Of a stretch of 16,527 nt of DNA, positions 7,573 to 15,506 are shown piece by piece (the first letter of the stretch is position 1; each line of letters begins with the position of its first letter). The position numbers and the translations under genes were made by a program. The notes under the pieces were generated by a model. The model did not search any database and was not told the origin of the DNA. It was given only the letters and a program-made list of their open reading frames with translations. The stretch comes from Bacteroidales bacterium UBA7574. GTDB lineage: Bacteria; Bacteroidota; Bacteroidia; Bacteroidales; Paludibacteraceae. The DNA lies in assembly GCA_002479035.1 (NCBI GenBank), contig DLLA01000033.1, positions 1,996 to 18,522 of the forward strand, read 5' to 3'.

Positions 7573-8391
7573 ATGTCTATGAAGGAGCCGAAACGCATTT
7601 TATTTATCTCGCAGCAGATATATCCGTTCTTGGATAAGGAGACACCTATCCGAGTGCTGAATCGCGAGTTACCCGAGTTGTTTCAGTCCAAGGGGTATGA
7701 GACGCGGACGTTTATGCCGAAGTTTGGCGAAATCAATGAGCGTCGCAACCAGTTGCATGAGGTCATCCGCCTGTCGGGTATGAATATCATTATCTCCGAC
7801 TCGGACCACCCGTTGCTGCTCAAAGTGGCAAGTATCCAGTCGGCACGCATTCAGGTTTACTTTATTGACAATGACGACTATTTCCGCCGTCGCAGGGGCT
7901 GTGCTGACGAGGAAGGTACGGAGTATGCCGACAACGACGAGCGTTGCATATTCTTTGCCCGCGGCACGTTGGAGACAGTCAAAAAACTGCGCTGGACACC
8001 CAATATCATACATTGTTCGGGTTGGATGTCGGCACTTGCACCTCTTTATATAAAGAAGGCGTATGGTGATTCGCCGTTCTTCGAGCACGCCAAAGTGGTG
8101 CTTTCGTTGGACGAAGATGAGTATAAGACACCTTTTGGCACAAAGTTTGCTGACAAGTTGCTGGTTGACGGCGTATCGAAGAACAATGTACGCGGCATAG
8201 CCGGTCTGCCCGTCGGGTATGAGGACTTGATGCGTTTGGCTATTGACTACTCGGATGCCATTGTTATGTCTTCGCCCGACGTGAATGTGCGCCTGCAGAA
8301 CTATGCCAACAACACCGGCAAGGTGATTATGCCTTATGCGGGAGGTGATGCGAAGGCATATATGGACTTCTACGAGAGCCTGCTCAACTAA
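7573..8391 (+). CDS. GT5 (glycogen/starch synthase N-domain)-like protein lacking catalytic motifs
   Basis: The 272-aa protein resembles the N-terminal Rossmann domain of ADP-glucose-type glycogen synthases (GT5): the opening ILFISQQIYPFL, IQVYFIDNDDYF (93-104), NDERCIFFARGTLE (121-134) and NIIHCSGWMSAL (144-155). GT5 enzymes have about 480 aa and a second domain carrying the catalytic Glu; here a stop and the DUF4270 gene follow directly, so that domain is absent. The KxGG nucleotide-sugar motif expected near residues 21-30 is replaced by DKETPIRVLN, and the HDWH motif reads CSGWMS. Half-length proteins of this kind are commonly annotated as glycogen synthase in Bacteroidales beside panC. 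I infer a non-catalytic or repurposed role; synthase activity is unlikely. Confidence 0.8.
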   Translation: MSMKEPKRILFISQQIYPFLDKETPIRVLNRELPELFQSKGYETRTFMPKFGEINERRNQLHEVIRLSGMNIIISDSDHPLLLKVASIQSARIQVYFIDNDDYFRRRRGCADEEGTEYADNDERCIFFARGTLETVKKLRWTPNIIHCSGWMSALAPLYIKKAYGDSPFFEHAKVVLSLDEDEYKTPFGTKFADKLLVDGVSKNNVRGIAGLPVGYEDLMRLAIDYSDAIVMSSPDVNVRLQNYANNTGKVIMPYAGGDAKAYMDFYESLLN

Positions 8392-8416
8392 GCGATACTC
8401 AAACTCAACAGAGAGA

Positions 8417-9850
8417 ATGAAACACAGATGGCTTCTTAGCAGTATGCTGCTTGCCCTTGTGGGGTTGGCGGCTTGTCAGGACGATAGTGCGAATGCCGGT
8501 GCTTCGGCGTTGGAGAACGAAAACGATATCCGTGTGAAGGCAGATACGTTTGCCGTGCAATCTGCCTTGGAATCATGCCCTGCCCTCACACTGACCCCGG
8601 ACTCGTTTTTGTTGGGCGAGTGCGATACGCATTTCGGGACTTTGAAAGCAGATGTCCTTACCCAATTTGCTTGTCCGGAAGGCTTCTCATACCCTGATGC
8701 AGAGCAGATAGATGTGGATTCGGTGTGCCTGTTTCTGTACTATACCAACTGCTACGGCGATAGAAATGCCCCCCTCGGTATCACGGTGTACGAGATAGAC
8801 CGCGCGTCGATACAGTATGACGAACGCTATTCAAGCGATGTGGCGATAGCGGACTTTTGCAGTTTGGAGGATTCGACCCATATTGCCCATCCCTCGCGTA
8901 TCGTGGTGGCAGCGGCACCCACGGACTCTGTGTATTCGTCGGCAAAAGGTGCATACGTGCCTTTTGTGCGCGTCAAGTTGTCTGATAGTTTTGCACGGCG
9001 TTTCTTCCAAATCCGCAGTTTTGACGCTCAGGAGCAGTTTAACGAGCAATTCAAGGGATTGTACATCACTACTGACTTCGGCGGCGGTACCGTGCTGTAT
9101 GTCACGGATATAAGTCTGGCTGTCTATTACCATTTTGACTATCCGCAAGCGGGTGGTGAAGACACAACCCTCACCGATATCAAGGCATTTTATGCCAACT
9201 CGGAGGTTAGGCAGATTAACAGATATGTGTATCCTGACCGTGAGGCAGTGCTGCAGGAGTTGAGTCTGCACCCGGACACCAACTATATTGTGGCTCCTGC
9301 AAATATCTATACCCGTTTGTCAGTCCGTATGGATTCTATTTACAATCGCATAGAGCAGCAATTGGGCAGTTCGGACGACTATCGTGTGTATGTGAATCGT
9401 GCCAACCTGACTGTGGATGTACTGTATGATACTGAGACATCGTCCCGCCCGCGGGATAATTGGGATACTCCATCGTCCTATATGCTCCTCATCAAGCAGA
9501 GCAACGCGGAGTACTTCTTTGCTCACAATGAACTGCCGTCGGATACGTCTGCTATCTTGGGTACGTTGACTGCCACTACGGACAGTCTGTCGAATGTGAC
9601 GTATAGTTACTCGTATGACTTATCTACACTATTAACCAATCAGTTACGCTCTGATAACAGAATAGAGGCATTGGATTTCGTATTGGTGCCTGTGGCAGTG
9701 ACGACGTCCAGCAGTTCGTCGTCCACCATTACCGCCATCAAGCAGTTGCAGACCGTCTCTGCCACACGAATCCGGTCGGCAGCCAATCCTGTGGATCCTA
9801 TGGACATAGAAGTGGTGTATGCCGGCTTTGACAAGGGGCGCAAGTACTGA
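8417..9850 (+). CDS. DUF4270 family lipoprotein
   Basis: The 477-aa protein starts at MKHRWLLSS; the frame continues 27 codons upstream into the preceding gene, but only this Met gives a signal peptide. The lipobox is LAAC with Cys20, followed by QDD. Acidic residues just after the Cys resemble the Bacteroidetes lipoprotein surface-export signal, so the mature protein may be displayed on the outer face of the outer membrane. The body is beta-rich and Ser/Thr/Asp-rich, with a low-complexity Ser run near residues 434-439. The fold pattern and position after the GT5-like gene match what I recall of DUF4270 (Pfam), whose function is unknown. The start is 25 nt after the preceding stop, so the two are probably cotranscribed. 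Confidence 0.78.
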   Translation: MKHRWLLSSMLLALVGLAACQDDSANAGASALENENDIRVKADTFAVQSALESCPALTLTPDSFLLGECDTHFGTLKADVLTQFACPEGFSYPDAEQIDVDSVCLFLYYTNCYGDRNAPLGITVYEIDRASIQYDERYSSDVAIADFCSLEDSTHIAHPSRIVVAAAPTDSVYSSAKGAYVPFVRVKLSDSFARRFFQIRSFDAQEQFNEQFKGLYITTDFGGGTVLYVTDISLAVYYHFDYPQAGGEDTTLTDIKAFYANSEVRQINRYVYPDREAVLQELSLHPDTNYIVAPANIYTRLSVRMDSIYNRIEQQLGSSDDYRVYVNRANLTVDVLYDTETSSRPRDNWDTPSSYMLLIKQSNAEYFFAHNELPSDTSAILGTLTATTDSLSNVTYSYSYDLSTLLTNQLRSDNRIEALDFVLVPVAVTTSSSSSSTITAIKQLQTVSATRIRSAANPVDPMDIEVVYAGFDKGRKY

Positions 9851-9868
9851 TTTCTACAGGATTACGGC

Positions 9869-9886
9869 ATACGTTATCGGACGTAT
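9869..9886. other. Small hairpin in the convergent gap, possible weak terminator
   Basis: ATACGT / ACGTAT (9869-9874 and 9881-9886) with a 6-nt loop is the only inverted repeat I see in the 49-nt gap between the DUF4270 gene and the U32 gene, which face each other. Neither strand has a T run after the stem, so this is not a convincing intrinsic terminator. Confidence 0.3.
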
Positions 9887-9899
9887 TGGCGTGGTCAGA

Positions 9900-11201
9900 C
9901 TATGTGTTAGGCACCAGCAGGAAAAGTCGGTCACCACGGTGGATGACACGGTCGGTCTTGATGGCGAAGGGGTGCCCCTTGGTGATGGTGGTCTGTGTAT
10001 TGCCTTTGGCATCATGGAGGTCATGGGCGGTGAGTTCACAGGCTCCGGTGGTCTCCCCCGTCACGAGCAGTTCGTCACCCTCACTGATTTGCGGTACAGC
10101 CTCTATGTGAAACTCTGCCACACTGATATTCTTGAAGAAGTTGGTGCATCGTCCTGCAAATACCTTTTTGCGTGTAGCGCGTGAACCATACTCGTGCGTC
10201 CATTCGCCGAGACGTTGTCCCTGATAGTAGCCATCCCAAAATCCGCGGTTGAAAACCCGTGCAAGGCGTTCATCCCAGGTCGGGATACGGGCAGCATACG
10301 CCTCTTGCCAAGCCTGACGCTCTTCGGGCGAGGGGTTGTCAGGCAGTGTCTGCCACATCTCTACGGCCTGGCGGTAGCACTCCACAACGGTCTTGACATA
10401 TTCGGGTCCGCGTGCACGACCTTCTATCTTGAGCACACGGACACCCGCGTCGAGGAGTTTGTTGAGGAAATGAATGGTCTTCAAGTCCTTGGGGGACATG
10501 ATGTATTGGTTGTCTATTTCGAGTTCGAGGTCACTCTCTTTGTCCTTGACGATGTAACCGCGACGGCATACATGCATACATGCACCCCGATTGGCACTGG
10601 CACCTAAATTGTTGAGACTCAGATAACACTTGCCGCTGACAGCCATGCAAAGGGCACCGTGACAGAACATTTCGATACGTATAGGTTCGCCATGCGGTCC
10701 GCAGATGTGCTGCTCCACGATGTCGCGATGGATAGACGCCACCTGCTGCATGTTGAGTTCGCGTGCCAGGACGACTACATCAGCGAACTGGGCATAGAAG
10801 CGCAAAGCCTCGGTGTTGGCGATATTGAGTTGGGTGGAGAGGTGCACTTCGACGCCCGACGCATGGGCATACTGCAGGGCGGCGATGTCCGAAGCAATAA
10901 TGGCGGATATACCTGTCTGCCGAGCATGGTCCACAATCTCGCGCATAAGGGGCAGGTCTTCGGGGTACATGACCGTATTGAGGGTCAGGTAGGTCTTGAC
11001 ACCCGCTTCGCGACAACGTGCAACAATGGTGTGCAAGTCGTCGGTGGTGAAATTGGCCGATGAGCGTGCCCGCATATTGAGGTGCTCGATGCCGAAGTAG
11101 ATGCTGGTAGCACCCGCTTCGATGGCTGCCGCAAGGCTCTCCCAGCACCCGACAGGTGCCATGATTTCAATGTCCTGTTTCATATCCTGATGATTGCCCA
11201 T
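9900..11201 (-). CDS. U32 family protein, TrhP/RlhA-like RNA hydroxylase
   Basis: Members of the U32 family were first called peptidases, but E. coli TrhP (YegQ) and RlhA (YdcP) are prephenate-dependent hydroxylation factors for tRNA U34 and 23S rRNA C2501. The 433-aa protein opens with APVGCWESLAAAIEAGATSIYFG (residues 15-37). The U32 signature E-x-F-x2-G-A-L-C-x4-G-x-C-x-L-S is matched in full at 177-195. Cysteines 180, 185, 192, 208 and 212 could hold an iron-sulfur cluster as in RlhA/TrhP. The C-terminal part (about 345-433) looks like the family's small beta-barrel domain. The sequence does not decide between tRNA and rRNA targets. Start ATG 11201 is 2 nt after the nfnAB stop; ATG 11183 is an alternative. 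It is last in the operon. Confidence 0.87.
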   Translation of the reverse strand: MGNHQDMKQDIEIMAPVGCWESLAAAIEAGATSIYFGIEHLNMRARSSANFTTDDLHTIVARCREAGVKTYLTLNTVMYPEDLPLMREIVDHARQTGISAIIASDIAALQYAHASGVEVHLSTQLNIANTEALRFYAQFADVVVLARELNMQQVASIHRDIVEQHICGPHGEPIRIEMFCHGALCMAVSGKCYLSLNNLGASANRGACMHVCRRGYIVKDKESDLELEIDNQYIMSPKDLKTIHFLNKLLDAGVRVLKIEGRARGPEYVKTVVECYRQAVEMWQTLPDNPSPEERQAWQEAYAARIPTWDERLARVFNRGFWDGYYQGQRLGEWTHEYGSRATRKKVFAGRCTNFFKNISVAEFHIEAVPQISEGDELLVTGETTGACELTAHDLHDAKGNTQTTITKGHPFAIKTDRVIHRGDRLFLLVPNT

Positions 11202-11203
11202 GG

Positions 11204-13474
11204 TTAGTGCGTTTGCAGGTATTCGTGCATAGCGTGGGCGGCTTTGCGGCCATCGGACATGGCGAGGATGACTGTGGCACCTCCACGGACAATGTCGCCT
11301 CCGGCAAAGAGCGTGGGGATAGAAGACTGCATGGCATCATTGACCACGATAGTTCCTTTCTTGCTAATATCCAAGCCCTGTACCGTATGCGGGATGAGAG
11401 GATTCGGGCTGACGCCTACGCTGACAATGACAAGGTCCACGGGCAAGGTAACGGTCTGTCCCTCAACAGGTACGGGGCTGCGGCGACCCGATTCGTCAGG
11501 TTCGCCCAAGGTCATTACTTGCAGAACGGCTTCGCATACACGTCCGTCGGCATCGGCATGATACTCAATGGGGTTGTGCAAGGTGAGGAACTCGATACCC
11601 TCTTCCCGAGCATGGCGCACCTCCTCCACACGGGCAGGCATCTCGTCTTCGGAACGGCGGTAGATAATCATGGCCCGCTCCGCGCCCAGACGTTTGGCAG
11701 TACGCACTGCGTCCATGGCGGTGTTGCCTCCGCCGATGACAGCCACGTTGGTTCCTTTCAACAGAGGTGTGTCGGTATCAGCAGACGAGGCGTCCATCAG
11801 ATTGACACGGGTGAGGTACTCGTTGCACGACATGACGCCATTGAGGTTTTCGCCCGGTATGCCCATAAAGCGGGGCAAGCCGGCACCACTGCCTACGAAG
11901 ACAGCCGCATAGCCTTCCTGCTGCAAGTCGTTCATAGTGAGTGTCTTGCCGATGATTGTATCCTTGCAGAATGTTACGCCCAACTGTCGCAGACCGTCTA
12001 TCTCTTTGTCCACAATGCTGTTGGGCAGACGGAACTCGGGAATACCGTATTTGAGCACGCCGCCTATCTCGTGCAGTGCCTCAAAGACCGTGACCTCATA
12101 ACCGAACTTCGCCATGTCTCCCGCAAAGGCTAAGCCCGAAGGACCACTGCCTACTACGGCTATCTTTTTGCCGTTGCGTGTGATAATCAGTGTGTTATGC
12201 GATGTGGTCGCGTGGTCAGCCACATAGCGTTCGAGGTGCCCGATAGCCACAGGCTGGTGCCCCATCTTGAGGTGAATACACTGCGACTCACACTGCTTTT
12301 CCTGAGGGCAGACACGTCCGCAAACCGCCGGCAGTGTGCTGCTCTGCTTGATGACATCGGCAGCCCCATTGATGCCGCCCGCCTCTACACGCTTGATGAA
12401 ATCGGGTATGTGAATGTTCACAGGGCAGCCCTGTACACAAGTGGGGTTCGCGCAGTCGAGACACCGCTTGGACTCAAGCAGTGCCTGTTCGGGTGTGAGA
12501 CCTTGGTTCACCTCCTTATGAAGGGAAGTAACACGCACTTCGGGTGCCAACTCGTTCATCTTGACACGCGGGATATCGGTGCGTTCTTTGGCTTTCATAG
12601 ACGCGCGTAGGGCTTTGCGCCACTCGGCATCACGGGCATTGGAGGTCAGGTCGGCATGATGCCGGTATGCCTCGTATGCTGCCACCTCTTCGGGTTTGTA
12701 GGAGCGCAGACGCGAGAGCATCTCATCGAAATCCACTTGGTGGGCATCGAACTCGGGTCCGTCCACACACACGAAGCGCATCTTGCCGCCTACGGTGACA
12801 CGGCATGCACCACACATACCCGTGCCGTCCACCATAATAGTGTTGAGGCTGGCATCTGTGGGGATATTGTATTGCGCTGTGGTCAAGGCCACGAATTTCA
12901 TCATGATTGCCGGTCCGATGGTGATGCACTTGTCCACATGTTCGCGGTTGATGACCTGCTCCACGCCCACGGTTACCACGCCTTTCTGTCCGAGAGAGCC
13001 GTCGTCGGTCATCACTATCACCTCGTCGGAAGTTGCTGCCAACTGCTCACGCAGGATAATGAGTTCGGCAGTACGTGCCGCCAACACTGTGATGACACGA
13101 TTGCCCGCCCGCTTGAGGGCTTGCGCAATGGGCAGCATAGGTGCTGCTCCCACACCGCCACAGGCACAGACTACCGTGCCAAAATGCTGTATATCAGTTG
13201 CCTTGCCCAATGGACCAACCAAGTCAGCCACCTCGTCGCCTACGTTGAGTGCCATCAGTTTGGCACTGCTGACACCGATACGCTGCACGACAAGAGTGAT
13301 GGTGCCTTTTTCTATGTCGGCATCGGCAATGGTTAGCGGCATACGCTCGGAATGTTCGTCCACGCGCACGATAACGAAGTGCCCCGCACGACGGCTACGT
13401 GCAATAAGCGGAGCCTCAATCACCAGCCCCGCTACATTGTCCGAAAAGAAATGCTTTTCTATTATCCTGTTCAT
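11204..13474 (-). CDS. Fused NfnA-like / NfnB-like (PyrK-like plus GltD-like) flavoprotein
   Basis: This single 756-aa protein joins two subunits that are separate in NfnAB/SudAB. Residues 1-about 260 are a ferredoxin-reductase-like FAD/NAD(P) module: PLTIAD at 46-51, the nucleotide site CACGGVGAAPML (103-114) and a [2Fe-2S] motif DGTGMCGACRV...FVCVDGP with Asp216, Cys221, Cys224 and Cys236. Residues about 300-756 are a GltD-like module. Its N-terminal cysteines (338, 341, 346, 350 and 385, 389, 395, 399) suit two [4Fe-4S] clusters, with an FAD site GSGPSG (442-447), an NADP site GGGNTA (581-586) and a C-terminal GGDIVRGGAT. Databases often label it bifunctional dihydroorotate dehydrogenase B/glutamate synthase. 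NADH/ferredoxin:NADP transhydrogenase (electron bifurcation) is the better inference. Its ATG overlaps the deoC stop (TGATG). Confidence 0.9.
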   Translation of the reverse strand: MNRIIEKHFFSDNVAGLVIEAPLIARSRRAGHFVIVRVDEHSERMPLTIADADIEKGTITLVVQRIGVSSAKLMALNVGDEVADLVGPLGKATDIQHFGTVVCACGGVGAAPMLPIAQALKRAGNRVITVLAARTAELIILREQLAATSDEVIVMTDDGSLGQKGVVTVGVEQVINREHVDKCITIGPAIMMKFVALTTAQYNIPTDASLNTIMVDGTGMCGACRVTVGGKMRFVCVDGPEFDAHQVDFDEMLSRLRSYKPEEVAAYEAYRHHADLTSNARDAEWRKALRASMKAKERTDIPRVKMNELAPEVRVTSLHKEVNQGLTPEQALLESKRCLDCANPTCVQGCPVNIHIPDFIKRVEAGGINGAADVIKQSSTLPAVCGRVCPQEKQCESQCIHLKMGHQPVAIGHLERYVADHATTSHNTLIITRNGKKIAVVGSGPSGLAFAGDMAKFGYEVTVFEALHEIGGVLKYGIPEFRLPNSIVDKEIDGLRQLGVTFCKDTIIGKTLTMNDLQQEGYAAVFVGSGAGLPRFMGIPGENLNGVMSCNEYLTRVNLMDASSADTDTPLLKGTNVAVIGGGNTAMDAVRTAKRLGAERAMIIYRRSEDEMPARVEEVRHAREEGIEFLTLHNPIEYHADADGRVCEAVLQVMTLGEPDESGRRSPVPVEGQTVTLPVDLVIVSVGVSPNPLIPHTVQGLDISKKGTIVVNDAMQSSIPTLFAGGDIVRGGATVILAMSDGRKAAHAMHEYLQTH

Positions 13475-14352
13475 CAGAAGTACTTCGTTTCTGTTCCTAC
13501 AATACTTGTCAGCAGGTTATTAGCCAAACGGCTTGCCCCAAAGCGGAAGGATTGGTTGTTCAGCCAATCGGCACCCAGTATCTCCTTCACCAAGGTGTAA
13601 TGCTGTACGGCTTCCACGGTGGTGCTGACACCGCCGGCAGGCTTGTAGCACACTTTCTGTCCTGTCTTCTCATGCCAGTCCTTGATAGCATGGCACATCA
13701 CGTAAGTGGCTTCGGGTGTGGCATTTACGGCTATCTTTCCTGTGGAGGTCTTGATAAAGTCAGCCCCTGCAGCCATTGCCAGTATAGATGCCTTGTAGAT
13801 GTTCTCTGCTGTCTTCAATGCACCTGTTTCGAGGATAACCTTGAGGTGCGCCGAGCGTACGGCTGCCTTTATCTCGGAAATCTCGTCGAACACCTCCTGG
13901 TACTTGCCTTCGAGGAACTTGCCTATCGAAATCACAATGTCAATCTCGGTTGCTCCTGCGGCAACTGCCATGGCTGCTTCCGCCACTTTTATCTCAATGA
14001 ATGTCTGCGATGCGGGGAACCCTGCTGCTACGGCTGCTATGCCGATAGGCTCGGTCAGCGTGTCGTGTGCCGTCTCCACCAAAGCGGGATATACGCACAT
14101 CGCTGCCACGTTGGGAATACTGGGGAAGTTCTTGCTGAAGTCGTTTACTTTCTGTGCCATACCTGCCACTTTGGCGGTGGTGTCATCGCCGTTGAGGGTG
14201 GTCAAGTCTATCTGGTGCAGGCATTGTTTCCATACCTCGCAGTTGTTGTTCTCGTCGAAATGCTTAGCCAGTATCTCGGCAGTGGCAGCCTTCACGGCGT
14301 CGTCATTCATCGCGCAGTTGTATTGCGCAAACAGTTCCTCAAATCTATCCAT
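13474..14352 (-). CDS. deoC: Deoxyribose-phosphate aldolase
   Basis: DERA cleaves 2-deoxyribose 5-phosphate to glyceraldehyde 3-phosphate and acetaldehyde in deoxynucleoside catabolism. The 292-aa protein carries the catalytic set with spacing as in the E. coli enzyme: Asp138 (ATEIDIVIS), Schiff-base Lys201 (GADFIKTSTGK) and Lys237 (VCYKPAGGV). A conserved-type Tyr291 is next to the C-terminus. It is about 30 residues longer than E. coli DeoC (259 aa), mainly at the N-terminus, where residues 1-45 form an acidic, probably helical extension. It is cotranscribed with psd upstream (2-nt gap) and the nfnAB-like gene downstream (1-nt overlap). Confidence 0.96.
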   Translation of the reverse strand: MDRFEELFAQYNCAMNDDAVKAATAEILAKHFDENNNCEVWKQCLHQIDLTTLNGDDTTAKVAGMAQKVNDFSKNFPSIPNVAAMCVYPALVETAHDTLTEPIGIAAVAAGFPASQTFIEIKVAEAAMAVAAGATEIDIVISIGKFLEGKYQEVFDEISEIKAAVRSAHLKVILETGALKTAENIYKASILAMAAGADFIKTSTGKIAVNATPEATYVMCHAIKDWHEKTGQKVCYKPAGGVSTTVEAVQHYTLVKEILGADWLNNQSFRFGASRLANNLLTSIVGTETKYF

Positions 14353-14354
14353 AA

Positions 14355-15062
14355 CTATTCGTTGTTTACGTTGTTGTTTTCGTTAGGGTCTTGCAGTCGC
14401 CCGATGATGGTCTCGTTGCCGCGCACCAACTCACCCACCTCCACAAACATCTCCGTATTGAGGGGCAAGTACATATCCACGCGGCTTCCTAACTTGATAA
14501 AGCCCAAGTGGGTGTTACGGTGCGACTGTTTGCCCACCTTGGCGTAGGTTACGATACGTCGTGCCATAGCACCTGCTATCTGGCGGACGGCTATCTGCAC
14601 CTTGTTGGGTGTCTCTATCACCACCAACGACCGCTCGTTCTCCGTACTCGACTTGGGCAGCCATGCACCTTTGTGCCGACCTTTCTGATGCTCCGACACG
14701 AGAATATCGCCTTCTATCGGATACCAGTTGGCGTGCACGTTGAACGGTGACATGAATATGCTGACCTGCAGTCGCTTGTCGTGGAAATACTCATTCTCCA
14801 TCGTCGGCTCCACCACTACCACATGTCCGTCAGCGGGGGCGATGATGAAATTCGGGTCGTCCACCTCCAATACGCGCACCGGATTGCGGAAGAAATACGT
14901 TACAAACACCAGCAGCATTGCCGTCAGCAGCAATGTGATAGCGAACATCCAATGCGGCACAAAGAAGTACACACCTGTGTTCACTACAAATATCAGCAAC
15001 GTCAGTCCGATGATGATGTTGCGCCCTTCTTTGTGTATCCGTACCCTTTTCTTGCGTCCCAT
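14355..15062 (-). CDS. psd: Phosphatidylserine decarboxylase proenzyme
   Basis: Psd makes phosphatidylethanolamine from phosphatidylserine at the inner membrane. From ATG 15062 the protein has 235 aa and begins MGRKKRVRIHKEG, a basic start that fits the family; ATG 15065 and TTG 15071 are the other in-frame options. Two hydrophobic segments follow at about 16-37 and 41-58. The PADG site has Asp78, His110 lies in FNVHANW, and the self-cleavage site is Gly192-Ser193 in KLGSRVD, where the Ser becomes the pyruvoyl group. The short form with an N-terminal membrane hairpin is the PSD-A type. The extreme C-terminus is Asn-rich (NENNNVNN), from a GTTGTT-type run, and looks disordered. The ATG overlaps the SRPBCC stop (TGATG). 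Confidence 0.94.
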   Translation of the reverse strand: MGRKKRVRIHKEGRNIIIGLTLLIFVVNTGVYFFVPHWMFAITLLLTAMLLVFVTYFFRNPVRVLEVDDPNFIIAPADGHVVVVEPTMENEYFHDKRLQVSIFMSPFNVHANWYPIEGDILVSEHQKGRHKGAWLPKSSTENERSLVVIETPNKVQIAVRQIAGAMARRIVTYAKVGKQSHRNTHLGFIKLGSRVDMYLPLNTEMFVEVGELVRGNETIIGRLQDPNENNNVNNE

Positions 15063-15493
15063 CATTTCCAATCGTTATAAGGCAGTTGGCAGAGCATATC
15101 CACGGCTTGGTCCAATCCCTGTTGCATCTTCTTGTCAAGCATCATGCGGAACATCATCGGTATGTCGGCTTTCAGCGTGATACGCATACGTGTGTCGTTG
15201 TCCGCCACTTGTTTGAGTTGAATCCACACGTTCACTGCCATGGGGATATTGTCCGCACCGAACTTAATGGTTTTGTACTCCTCTTTCTCCACGATGCGGA
15301 TGGCAATCTTCTGTGCCAATCCGCCCACTTTCATGCGTATGCAATCGGGCGATATCTCCAGTTCCTGCACCTTGTCTGCGGGTATGAGGTCGCGCACCTT
15401 GTTGAGGTTCTCGAGGTTGCTCAGCACATCGAATATCGCTTTGTCGCAGGCTGCTACCTGCCCTATCTTGCTTTCGTATTTTGCTTCTGCCAT
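15062..15493 (-). CDS. SRPBCC (START-like) family protein
   Basis: The 143-aa protein has the pattern of SRPBCC/START-like small proteins. An N-terminal strand (YESKIGQVAACDKAIFDVLSNLENL) is followed by alternating strands around a presumed ligand cavity and a long C-terminal helix (residues about 110-138, IPMMFRMMLDKKMQQGLDQAVDML). Such domains bind lipids or other hydrophobic molecules; no catalytic residues can be named. It lies 13 nt after the pyrE-like gene and overlaps psd by one base, so a role in lipid handling with Psd is possible but is only inferred from position. Confidence 0.75.
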   Translation of the reverse strand: MAEAKYESKIGQVAACDKAIFDVLSNLENLNKVRDLIPADKVQELEISPDCIRMKVGGLAQKIAIRIVEKEEYKTIKFGADNIPMAVNVWIQLKQVADNDTRMRITLKADIPMMFRMMLDKKMQQGLDQAVDMLCQLPYNDWK

Positions 15494-15506
15494 AATTTAG
15501 TTCTCC

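Noticed and set aside
7573..8391. GT5-like gene as a recently truncated glycogen synthase pseudogene
   Set aside because: No remnant of the C-terminal domain follows in any frame, an intact lipoprotein gene starts 25 nt later, and the motif losses are spread through an otherwise ordered protein.
8336..8416. Upstream start for the DUF4270 protein
   Set aside because: It overlaps the end of the GT5-like gene, and only the Met at 8417 gives a signal peptide with lipobox.
11207..12133. 308-codon open frame on the plus strand opposite the nfnAB-like gene
   Set aside because: It is a reverse-strand shadow of a strongly recognised gene, with no family motifs of its own.
13552..14547. 331-codon open frame on the plus strand opposite deoC and psd
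   Set aside because: It spans two well-supported minus-strand genes and reads as Cys/His/Gly-rich shadow sequence.
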